DNA of 64,000 bases from Symsagittifera roscoffensis (taxonomy: Eukaryota; Xenacoelomorpha; Acoela; Convolutidae), in the NCBI RefSeq assembly GCF_963678635.1, contig NC_087063.1, positions 35,376,540-35,440,539 of the forward strand, given 5' to 3'. A model generated the notes under the pieces. The model searched no databases. It was not told where the DNA came from and saw nothing but the letters and a program-made list of their open reading frames with translations. A program made the position numbers and the translations under genes. Every line of letters starts with the position of its first letter. Position 1 is the stretch's first letter. Positions 25,580 through 36,500 of the stretch are shown in pieces.

Positions 25580-26280
25580 GAACAAGAGAACAACTCGGGT
25601 AATTCCTACGGACACAAAAAGAATTTTTTGCCTTTACTATCTCTTAGTACTCTCATGATATTATAAAAGGTCTTTTTAACAGTTTTTTCAAACTGTAAAA
25701 TTTTAAAGGAATGATAATTCATGTACTGTCCTGTAGAATTTATATCTCCACTTTTTGATTTAGAGATGATTGGAATACAACGCAATTAGGGAGTTTTTGT
25801 ATCAACGACTATGTTATATTTTACTATATCACTATAAAATATCAAAGAATGTATTCTTATAATGTCGTAAGAATACTGAGGATAATGTGGACCTTTTCCT
25901 TTCCTTATAATTACTGCTTGATTTCGTTCTAAATCACAACCAAAAACGTGACTCAAGTCAGAACTTTGAATAATAAACACTGATTGATTCTCAGGTAAAT
26001 GAACGGCAATCTATTCTGTAAATTTATCTACTGATATATAGATTCCGTTTTATTCAAATGCTTCAACACCTAGACGTTCTCGAACTTTTTTGTTCATGGC
26101 TACAACTATAGCAACAAATTTTGGATACAATCCTGGTTCAATTTGCATTGGTTCAATCTTTCTTTTCTCCTCAGGGGTTTTTCTGCCATCTACGAACGTA
26201 AATTTTCCTTCAGTAACACTTTGGTACAAAGAAAGGTATAATATTTCTGAAATGGTAACCTTCCATTCTCCCTTCAAATG
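25580..26280 (-). pseudogene. Polinton minor-capsid-type protein, fossil
   Basis: The fullest capsid-type remnant here. The minus strand shows EGKFTFVDGRKTPEEKRKI and QIEPGLYPKFVAIVVAMN (about 26050-26277), then FIIQSSDLSHVFGCDL and KGPHYPQYSYDIIRIHSLI (25786-25980), and further C-terminal sequence down to 25580. These belong to the N-terminal and middle parts of the family described at 345-840. Broken, several breaks. Confidence 0.7.
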
Positions 26281-26639
26281 TATTTGCTCATGTAGAAAGT
26301 TTGTAAAAGCACTAAAACTATTATTTGCATAACAATTGAAAGAAGCGTTAGAAACTAACTAAATAGTAAAAGAATCCATGACAACTCATTGATGGAAACT
26401 TAGTTTCAAAAAAGATTTACCTTCAATTCGAACTTTTTCTCAGCTCTTTTTTATCACATTTTCCTATATTTCCTTCTTTGTCTAGATCTTTGATGATGTA
26501 TTTAGAAGGCTTTTTTTGTAGATATTGCCGAATTTTTAAAATTTTCAGCTGTAAATTGTGGTTTGTAAACCTTTCGAAAAGGAATATCAATCTTTGAAGT
26601 TCTCACTCCATCTCCAACTTTGAAATTTAGTTCATTACA

Positions 26640-27350
26640 CCTTTTTAGTATTGTCTATTGTACAAAATGGAGAGGAAATCAGTATTCATGACGTCTCTAG
26701 GTGATTTCCCTAAAAATCCATTGATGCGACAATTCATTGTAGACACAAATTGGGGTAATTTGTGAATGAATTGTTCAGCATGATCTTCTATATAGTAATT
26801 AATTATGTGTTTTACTGATCGAATGGCTCTCTCTGCAACCGCAGCTTTTGGTTTCTCCCGTAATCTGTTTTTAATCAACCCAAATTTTTTCAGAGGTGTT
26901 TTTTCGAGTAATATATTTTTTGAAAGCTTGCAAAGTATCTTTGGCATATTTTGTTTTTATTATTTGAACTCTGAAAAATTGCGAAAAAACATCAACGGCA
27001 ACCAATGAATGTTTGACGCCTTGTTTTGACACGCTAGTTTGTCCGCAAAAGCCAAGTCATTTCACCAAACTTCATTGATATTTTTTGAAAAAGCTTGACG
27101 TTCTTGGAAACGTCTGATTGGAGGACCAAAATTTGTATACGATGTCTTGGTTTGTAAAAATTGTTCTACTTTCTGTTTTGACAAAATGCTTGCTTGCCTC
27201 AAATTTCGCAAAAAACCGTACGAATCTCTACCCCTAAAATACATTTTGATCAGACTTACCTTTTCAGATTTTGAAAGGGATCCGAAATCCTCTGTCTTTC
27301 GAATTGACATTCTTGTTAATAACAAATTTGGGTAGAAATTGAGTTGCTTC
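26640..27350 (-). pseudogene. Polinton integrase, fossil (older copy)
   Basis: Minus strand. About 27062-27325 is the N-terminal region. About 26645-26947 is the second half of the DDE core and beyond: AAVAERAIRSVKHIINYYIED supplies the catalytic Glu in AER, followed by FIHKLPQFVSTMNCRINGF and KSPRDVMNTDFLSILYN. This form is typical of invertebrate Polinton integrases. Several breaks. Confidence 0.8.
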
Positions 27351-27359
27351 TAGAACGGT

Positions 27360-27850
27360 AAAGTAAATATCGGGAAAGGTATTTTTTCGTTTTAGTGCAC
27401 ACACAAAGTCTACAACCGATTCTTTTGTTTCTCAATTATCTAATTTGATATTTTCTGACTGACTTAGTTTGATTTTAGGAAAACTCAAAATTAAATCAAT
27501 AGGATGCTTATTGTTACTCGTTTACAGCACTATAAGTAGAATCAAAATCTTTGGGTAAAGTCTCCTCTTTTTCTTGCTTTTCTTGCTTTTGTTACAATTT
27601 TGTTTTTTTTTTGGAATCGTTCTTTGGGATTGATAAACTGAGTAAGGAATTAGATGAAACTGATCAATACTAAGTCAATCATTCAATGACAAAAGGAGTG
27701 ATAGTAGATAATAATTGTAAGCCTTTTGGCGAGCTTAAAAAATGTTTTCTTTTATGCCATGAAGTTCTTCTTTATGTGAGTTCTGACTTTAATCTTCAAT
27801 TTTTTACTACGTCTATTTTTCGGAGATCCTGTAGCAATTATTTTTTAGAC
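27360..27850. other. Spacer between integrase and ATPase fossils
   Basis: AT-rich stretch present in every Polinton copy (for example 1680-2190, 4145-4660, 6615-7125). A plus-strand open frame of about 86 residues is kept in the young copies but decayed here, so I do not call it a gene. Confidence 0.3.
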
Positions 27851-28615
27851 ATTCGCTGAGGAACTGAAAGAAACTTTTTGGACAAAAGAGGATGAATTGT
27901 TTTTGAAAATTTTGGGAAAAATTTGAAATATTGGGAGTATAGAGACGTATTGTATGCTCATCGTTCAAAAACTTAGTTTCTGTTTCTGCTGGTACACAAT
28001 TTTTTGATAAAACTGAACCGCTGTTTGTGCAACATCTTAGTGAATCAACAGTTTTTGGAGTTAAATCATTGATTAAATGACCCTAAGGAATAGATGTTGC
28101 ATCTTGATACCACTCTTTCAATTGGGATCCTAGAACTAGTTGTTGACTGAATCTATTGATTTGTAAAACATCTCTCGTTGACTTGAACAAAACTATAGGT
28201 AAATTTTGTAACATAACATCTCTTCCCAATTTGCTTTGATGAAACAAGTTATGCTGATACATATAATGTATTCAGTCCCCTGTGTCTTCCAGCAGTAGCA
28301 ATTATTACAAACTGCTTAGAATTTGAAATTTCTTCACAAGCGTCTTCAAATATTAAAAAGTTTTTTTTTTCCATTATAGGGAAGGTTTTCAATCAGTTCA
28401 AAGTCAACTCCTTGGATAAAGTTGAGATTTTTTCTTTGCATTTGTCCATAAAGAGGTTGATAATGTTGATAAAAATAGAAATTTTTGTCAAAATTTTGTT
28501 AAAATGATCCAATTTTTATCCAATCAAAAACAAGATGCAAAATTCCAGATCCACTCGGACCAACCTGCGAATTAAAAATTCGTTCTTTTGTAGAAGTTAT
28601 TTTATTCATAGCTTT
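27850..28615 (-). pseudogene. Polinton packaging ATPase fossil (older copy)
   Basis: Same family as the 2190-2940 fossil but clearly more diverged. Walker A-like VGPSGSG and DWIK lie at about 28500-28600 on the minus strand. Broken. Confidence 0.7.
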
Positions 28616-28689
28616 GGAGAAGGTAAAATTTAGCCGACTGTACTTGATAAAAATGCTACCCAAACTGTTGTTTCTTCTTATGTAGTTAC

Positions 28690-31483
28690 TATGACTCGAA
28701 CGATTGCAGATGCTAGTATTAACTTTATGACAAAAAATTGGCACAGAAAGTAAAAGAGATCTATGACACGTACGTCCAAAAAATTTCCATGACTTTCCTT
28801 CATGATTCTCCTCATCAAAAACAAAATTTCCTAAGTTCAGTTGTTTGTCACATTTATCGCCCATCTCACCTCTGGAATGAAAAAATTGATATTGGTTAAC
28901 ATCTAAATTTTATAATACCTAAATCTAAATTTCTTTCTAAATACCTAAATCTAAATTTCAAAGATAAAATAAAGTGATTTTCTTGGCTTACAGTTTATTT
29001 AAAAACATCGAGTCCATGTTCCGTATGCAAATGCTTTTCTTTCTGCACAATAAAGAGTTTTTGCATGAACAAATGGGTAGTTGCTACACCTCCAATAATA
29101 ATCTTCATCTTTCAAAATTAAATTCTGAATTTCTGAGCTTGCGTGGTCATCCATGTTTGTAACCTTTAATTTCAAAATTTCTGACAGAATTTTACATTTT
29201 TTATAACCTTTTGCAAAAAACTCCCTTTCTGACCTTTTTATTTTTTCAATATTTTTTCATATTGGTATATTATTCATAACCACTGCCCAAATGATTCCAT
29301 GAAAGTGCTTCGTACACCAAGCAAAATAAGATGTTGATTTGAAGTTTTTGTGAGGAAGAAAGGTATATCCCACATTTTGTCTATTTTCATAAACTCCTAT
29401 CTCTTTTACTATTTTGTTTTCAATACACTGGATATACAAAACAACCGGACTCCCGATGTTAACTGTTTTCACTGAAAATTTTAGTCAAAATGACTAACAA
29501 TTGAACAATGCATAAAATGTTGAAGCAAAAATTTTAATATCTAAATAGAAGAGTAATTCAGTCACGTGACCAAGAAAACAAGAACTAGGAAATCTAGGTA
29601 AAACATAACAATAACCAAGTCCTTTATTCGTAGTAGACTTCACAGATTCAACTGCATCATGTAAAATTGCATGAAGTCTGAACATTTTTGAATTTGCAAA
29701 CAAGTAATCCATACAGAGTTTACTTATCCAATTAGACTCCTAAAAGAAATTTTTTGACCATTTCTTTCAAATTTATGTTTGGGTGGAAAAAAATACAGGT
29801 ACATGAAAGAGAGTTTTTTTCTTTTTGTATTTGATGAAAAGTCGTGCTTAATCAAACTAAAACTTCTGAAAATTTCAATCAATTTCTGAAAGTACATTTC
29901 CTACAGTGCATTCAACAATAAGGATACAAGTTTTTCTGAATGTTTCTACATAAGACAAAACCGATGGAAGAAAATCAATTAGTTCATCATACTTCTCTTT
30001 TTCAAATGAAATTTTGCTTGATTTTCCAAGTGTTTTCTTTCTTACGATATTTTATAGAATCTATTTTTTATCATCTGATTAATAACTTAGAAAAACTTTA
30101 CGTCTTTCATTATGAAGGTTCACTCAAATTTAGAAATTTGTGATTCTGTATCCAAATCTTGCAACTTTGGTAAAGTTTGGGACTCCAAAATTTTTAGCGA
30201 AATTTTTTGGGACTTTTCTTGTGAGACGATATGAGAAAGTCCCAAATTTTTTGTCCCACGACAAGTTTTTTGGAAAAAGTTTTCAGCATCGTGAATAACA
30301 GTGTTCCGTATTGCTGATATCATTTCTCCTTCTTTTTCTCTAAGATAGACTTGCTGGAATTTTTTGATTTAATCCGATTCATTTTTCTTTATTAATTGGA
30401 AGCAAAGTTCAAAGTACGTTTTTCCGTTGTAGGGTTTTTCGGATCAAGAAAATCTCCCAATTCTTTTTTGATTTGTATCAAGTTCAATATAGTTTGGAGA
30501 GATATTCTTTTGAGAATACTTTTTTGATATGAAACTCAGAGCCAACTGATCAGTAGTAGATTTTTTTTTTAAATGATGTTTAAAAAAATATATATAAAAA
30601 AAGAAATGTAGATGACTCACTGTACATTCCAAATAAGTTTACATTACCTTATATGGAACAGTAAGTAGGTGATGAACCAAATAAGTTTACTTTTTAAATA
30701 ATTCATTGTAGATAAAAATCATTTTTAACATATAATCGGTGATGACATCTGCTATTTGTCAAGCAAATCCCACTTTTTATTTGGACCACAATGCAAAATT
30801 TCATTTCATCTCTGTCTCGGCATTTTTTTATGAAAAATTCATTGTCATCCGAGACTACTGTGTATCTAACCATTCATCATTCTGCCCAGAGGAAAATTGC
30901 AAATTTCACTTAGTATTAATCGGATCATCGCTCGATCAAACTTTGCAAAGCTGAGATAAATATCAGTTCACCTCTCAAATTGTTGACTGTATTTATACTT
31001 CCTACAAAAACAAATTTTTTCCAATATTATTTGATCAAGAGGTGAAGCCTTCAATCAATTGAATCGGACAGTCGAACACAACCTGAAATGCAGAATACCG
31101 GAAAAATTATCCAGTTTTGCAAAGAAACGCCTGCTGCGAATAAATTCAAAAGACACCATCTCAGTTCTGCTCAGTAGCTTTCGTCCACTCAGACTCTTGG
31201 ATCAGCTTATTTGGAAAGGATTCAAAAACTCTGTGTATTTTTTTCTGAAAAAATGATTGTTTTATTGCTGGTTATGGTTCTGTAAATAGTGAGAGTGTCA
31301 ATTTTTTTTATTGATAATTGAATTTTTGCTTATTAAAGTCTTGTCAAAGTTAGTTTTAATTCAACTTAAAAATTTTTTCAGCTTGTATTTTTCAATTTTT
31401 CAATTTGTCAATTTCAATTTTTTCAATTTGTATTTTTTTCTCACATGTGTGCAATTTGATGTTTATGAAACTAAATTTTCAAA
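28690..31483 (-). mobile_element. Older Polinton copy, fragments A to D
   Basis: Diverged copy of the unidentified element genes in the usual order: A (28690-28864), B (28970-29240), C (29257-29840) and D (30120-30632). The 30633-31483 tail is AT-rich and lacks a recognised product on either strand. This copy outlines the array unit before the later amplification. Confidence 0.5.
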
Positions 31484-31561
31484 TAGTTCCGCTAAGTAGA
31501 ATCCATATTTTATCAATATTTGATCAAACAGTTTGCGGATAAAGAGAGTTGTACTATAGAT
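31484..31561. repeat. Boundary repeat, copy 3
   Basis: Diverged copy of the 13332-13413 block, again followed directly by an ATPase remnant. Confidence 0.65.
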
Positions 31562-31567
31562 TTTTGT

Positions 31568-31860
31568 TCTGCACAAGCGTCATCAAATATTAAAAGGTTT
31601 TTTTTCCATTTTTGGGAAGGTTTTCAATCAGTTCAAAGTCAACTCCTTGGACAAAGTTGAGATTTTTTCTTTGTATTTTTACATAAAGAGGTTGATATTG
31701 TTGATAAAAATAGAAATTTTTGTCAAAATTTGTTGAAATGATCCAATTTTTATCCAATCAAAAACAGGATGCAAAATTCCAGATCCCATCGGACCAACCT
31801 GCGAATTCAAAAATCGTTCTTTGGTAGAAGTTATTTTATTAATAGCTTTGGAGAAGGTAA
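31568..31860 (-). pseudogene. Polinton ATPase N-terminal fossil
   Basis: Last ATPase piece in the array, followed by fragment A up to 32090, where Polinton similarity stops. Broken. Confidence 0.55.
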
Positions 31861-32090
31861 AATTTAGCCGACTGTACTTGATAAAAATGCTACCCAAACT
31901 GTTGTTTCTTCACATGTAGTTACTATGATTCGAACGATTGCAGATGCTAGTATTAAACTTATGACAAAAAATTGGCACAGACACTAAAAGAGATCTATGG
32001 CACGTACGTCCAAAAAACTTCCATGACTTTCCTTCATGATTTTCTTCATCAAAAACAAAAATTTCTTAAGTTCAATTGTTTGTCACATTC

Positions 32091-32486
32091 ACTCTTCGAT
32101 GGTAATTGGGTTCTCCAGAGATCCTTCTTCCCAAGGAAAAAGGAACTCGTCGACTGGTTGAGCCACATATCTAGAGTCAGGAGTGTCGGGTTAGTTCATT
32201 CCCACATGCTCAGCCACTTCACCTCCATCCTTTCAATCTCTTCAAGTTGGTTCTCTGTCATGGCTACTTGCGTTATATAGTGTTTGTTGAAATCCCTGCG
32301 CATCACTTCCACCATGTGCCAGACTTGGATTGAGATGTCCATTCGTGCCAGAAGAACTCCATAGACTGTATCTCGTACTTAGACTTGTACTGGATCAGGC
32401 GAAACTTTTACCGAGAACATAAGGTTGCTGGTAGCAATAATCAGTTTCTTGAGGAATTTGATAGTTATAAAAGCAAACTTTCGAAT
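32091..32486 (-). other. GC-richer orphan coding-like segment
   Basis: Base composition rises sharply here. On the minus strand about 32196-32378 is open for some 60 codons and reads LLARMDISIQVWHMVEV... followed by MTENQLEEIERMEVKWLSMW, rich in charged residues with mixed third bases. It lies between the last Polinton piece and the last boundary repeat, so it may be a captured host exon or an element gene not seen elsewhere. I do not recognise it. Confidence 0.35.
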
Positions 32487-32561
32487 GGTTCCGCTAAATA
32501 GAACCCATATTTTATCAATATTTGAACAAACAGTTTGCGGAAAAAGAGAGTTGTGCTATAG
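32487..32561. repeat. Boundary repeat, copy 4
   Basis: Right-most copy of the 80-bp block. It is the last recognisable piece of the Polinton region; unique-looking sequence follows. Confidence 0.6.
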
Positions 32562-33521
32562 TTTTTTTCAAAAACTTTAGCTGTTTTTTCTATACTATCA
32601 TAATTTGGAATATCCAGCTAGAGTTTGCCATAGAAATATCTTCTGACGCTTAACGCTTCTCATGAATGCGTGAATGAAAACCAAAATTTTAATTTCAACT
32701 CGGGTTTTTATGCTAATGATAAAATCAAGTCTTCTAAAGAGTCGCAAAGATTTGTTACAAGCTTGCTATGGTTTTTAAAAAGATTAATTGTTCTCTACAT
32801 AATATCAAAAATTGATGTATTTTGCCTTGAAAAGATTCTCAACCGCTTGTGACGTATGCGAGCTGATAGTACTTACAATTTTAATTTAATTTCAGGCCAA
32901 AGTTATTTGCATGTTTTCTAATTTGAAACGAGGAATTATTAGAAGATCCGAAAAAATTTCTTCTATCCAGTTTAACTTCTTTTCGGGAAATTTATGAGCG
33001 TCCCGTTAATTAATTGCACTGACTGATAGTAAAGCATTGGAGAAATGTCTTGGAGGCAGGTTTGGTTAGGTCTTGCTTCATGACATCAATTTTCTATCCA
33101 CGCTGCCAATTTCTATAAGAGTTGACAGCTTAGTTCGTAATACAAATAGATAAGAAAAAACTAGGAATTAAATACAAGGAATATTATTTGCTTTATTTCA
33201 ATTAATACGATGTTTTTTTCGGATGTCCGTGTACGTTTATGGTTCATTGATTTATTTAAAAAAAACTACCTCAATACTTTTTTACAAACCAATTTGTTCA
33301 AGTAGTCGCCATCAGATGTCATTTTTGAGCTGATTCTTTGACTAGTTCTTTTCGTGAATTTAAAAATATCCAGTTTAGTTTCAATTTTTAATTTCAAAAT
33401 GTGCCCATTGGAATTCTTTCGGGCACTAAAATTGTCATTGACCTTTGCCATCTAATTGCACAGAAGTCGTCGTTTATTTCTGCTTGGAAATATTCATTAG
33501 TTTCTTTTTGTGAGCAAAAGA
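32562..33521. other. AT-rich stretch upstream of the dynein light chain gene
   Basis: No convincing gene on either strand. The last part should hold the promoter and 5' untranslated region of the gene starting at 33522; I see no clear TATA box or other core element. Confidence 0.4.
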
Positions 33522-36500
33522 ATGGATGAAGACGCGGATTACGAGCAGAATGCTGTCGATGTGAGCAAAACAGTTCACCCCCTCAAAGAAGACAGTAAAT
33601 ATGAATCATATGGACTACTTTTATAGCATGAAACTGCACTTTAAAAAATCAAAATTACCAAACCTCAGTTTCATTTTTTTCATATACCGATAAAAACTTT
33701 GCTTAGCAAATTTTTACATTCTTAAACACTTTTTCAGCCATCAATGAGTTTATGTAGATTTTACAAGTGTTTAGTGGCTTTTCAGTATCTGAAAACATTG
33801 AGATACCTACCCAGGGGCGGATCTAGGGTTTTCTCGAGGGGGGGGGCGGATTTTCAAAAAATGTTGAAAATTTTGTCGACCTTTTTTTTAGATCGACCAA
33901 ACAGATTTTCTTAGCTCTCCTAAATCACTATAAAGTCACCATTTTGACGAAACTTTCTGCGCCGCAGGCAAAATTTTGAAAATACAGGCCAAAAAAGGCA
34001 TTTTCAGGCAATTTTTGAAAAGTTTTGACCAAAAAATAGCGTTTTTTTCGGCGCGATCCCCTCTTCCCCCCCCCCCCCAAAAATCAGTATATATTGGCGT
34101 CAAGGGCGCTTTAGAAAAATTTCCGTCAAAAAATATGGATATCACAAAATAGTGCAAGGGGGACCCTTTGGGTCGGCAGGGGGTCGAATTCCTGAGGAAA
34201 AAGCGTCCGCCCACCCCGCCCCTTCCCCAAGTCAGCTGGTGTACGTACCCATTGTTGTGTTCAGGGAAAATCTTGTTAATTCTAGATAGGTTGATCAAAG
34301 ATGATGCCAGTTTAAGATGCAAGAAAAATTGACGCCTTGCATGCAAGATATTCAAGACCATGCAAGATCTTGGCTAGATAACCATTTTACTTGGGAGCAT
34401 TGATATGATTATCGCAAGGTTATACTTGATCTTGGAATTATTAAATAACTTCGGTGTCCGCCTCAATAAACTAGGAGAATAATCACCGGAATTGGCATGG
34501 GATTCATCGGAGAAAAAAACCATCAAGCAAATCAATTTACACGAATTGAATATCAAGTAAACCTTTTTTCACAAGAGTTGAACATTTTCAATTTACTTTC
34601 TTTGAGCACAGATTTTTTACTACATTAGTGGACAAAACTAAGCGCAAACTCAGATTTTTACTGTCAAGAACCCTAATATAAGGAACATTTTGGACAATAA
34701 TTACTTTGAGTTATAACAAAATTTTTCATATACTGACAGCAAAAGATCTAAACTACCCTCTCTGGAAAATTTTGTTTTTAACTTGAAGCACTTACCAGTT
34801 GTTTTCGGGTCTGAAGATGACAGTTTTCACCGTCTGTGTTAGGCTTTGCATTGTAGTGAACTCTTTCTCGAATAAGCGGAGTGAAAATGTTGTTGATGCG
34901 ACGTAAAACATTCTCAGCGAGAAAATTAAAATAATCAGTAGGACAACTTTACTAAACCCAGCTGTTTCTTACATTTTCACGCGTTTTGATAAACTTAGTG
35001 CGGATGCTGAAAACTGGTAATTTCAGATCCGGAAAAACTGGTAAGAGCTTTAAAATAAAAATGGAGACTTTCAAAGAGGATAGTTCAGATCATTTGCTGT
35101 CGGTGGGTGTAAAAATTTTGTTGACATTTTAAATAAATATTGTCCAGAATTATCCTTAAAGTTAGGCACCTTGAAATTAAAAAATTAAATTTGCGCTTAA
35201 AAATGCACACACATACACACACATCCCATTGAACAATTAAAACTCGCTGAAACTAAAGTCAACAAAACGGCAAGACCTGAGGCAGCAAACCGGTGATATT
35301 TTTTAGCACATTGCGAGAAAATGGAATGCAGTTCAATTATCTATCAAGTCAATATCAATGAAAACATTGTAATATTTTGGCCATTTAACACACGTCCAGA
35401 TGACACTAGAGAGAAAAAGTCAGGAGAAGCATAACTTTTTTGTTCTGACCACTTCAAATCAATTTTACTTACGTTACAGATAACTTCAAATGAATTCATT
35501 TAAACAGCTGTCTACAAAAAGTCATACAATAAAAAAAAATCGAATTTGATACGATTAAAACTCATTCGCTTTATACTCAAAAATTAGAAAAGGCCAAAAA
35601 AAAACTAGAAAATCATTTTCTGAGATAAAAAAAACTTGCTCGTTTCAAACATAGGCCCTTCTAAATGGATCCGTATGTGGTACCTGCTTTCGTTTTCTGT
35701 ACGTTACTTATTAGATGAAATCTTAAAATTAAAACTTTGTTCAATTCAAAGCCTTGCTGTTGTTATGGTAAACCAAAGCAAACAAGAATACTCGTACATT
35801 GAACCGAAGCCCTGCATGTCCAGACTGCCTTTTGACTGGTCTAGAAAAGTTTTTAGTCTAAAAAAATTCACTGTCAATATCAAATAGTAGGAAATATTTT
35901 TTGAGCCGTCCAAGAAGCTTACCTGATTTCATAATGAAACAAGTTTGACCAAGGAAGAGCTCGCGCCATTTCGAAATTTTTGATAGCGCGCATAAATTAG
36001 TCCAGATTATGCCAAAACGGTGGCTTTCAAAACATCAGAGTTTCACAATTGATTGCACTATTGAAATCGTTTTGAGCCGTCCAGGAAGCTAATTGAACAA
36101 CTTTGCTTACCTGATTTCATAATGGAACAAGTTTGATCAAGGAAGATTTTGCCATGCAGAAGTTTTTGATAGCGCGCAGAAAATTGTCCAGATTATAGCA
36201 AAGTTGTGGCTTTCAAAACGTCAGATTTTCACAATTGATTGTAGGTATCAAACCTTATTGAGCCATCCAGGAAGTTAATTGAACAACTTTGCTTACCTGC
36301 TTCATAAAGGAACATGTTTGATCAAGGAAGAGCTCGCCATGCATAAATTTTTGATAGCGCGCATAAATTAGTCCAAATTATGGCAAAACGGTGGCTTTCA
36401 AAACATCGGAGTTTCACAATTGATTGCACTATTCAAATCTTTTTGAGCCGTCCAGGAAGCTAATTGAACAACTTTGCCTACCTGATTTCATAATGGAACA

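Larger units (their letters stand above)
14496..25913. repeat. 11.4-kb tandem duplication, right copy
   Basis: Right partner of the 3060-14481 block. It holds the end of one 2.47-kb unit, two further units (about 15204-17671 and 17672-20125) and the same downstream fragments. After 25913 the sequence runs on into the older, diverged copy, which shows where the block lay before duplication. Confidence 0.9.
1..32090 (-). mobile_element. Array of fossil Polinton/Maverick fragments
   Basis: The region is a same-orientation pile of fragments of one Polinton/Maverick (capsid-bearing, self-synthesising DNA transposon) family. Identification rests on three parts lying together on the minus strand: a retroviral-type integrase, an A32-like packaging ATPase and capsid-type proteins. 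Reading along the minus strand, the order within a copy is unidentified genes, ATPase, integrase, capsid-type proteins. At least four copies or part-copies can be separated: about 1-10.43 kb, 10.43-13.33 kb, 13.42 kb onward (continued at 25.9-31.5 kb) and 31.57-32.09 kb. The copies are broken with many breaks in every gene. No DNA polymerase B and no protease were recognised. The older copies differ at many sites, so the family is ancient, while the tandem duplications on top of it are recent. Confidence 0.8.

Noticed and set aside
31059-31256. Plus-strand 65-codon frame in the older Polinton copy
   Set aside because: Opposite strand to all identified element genes; the reading is kept only where the DNA is duplicated.
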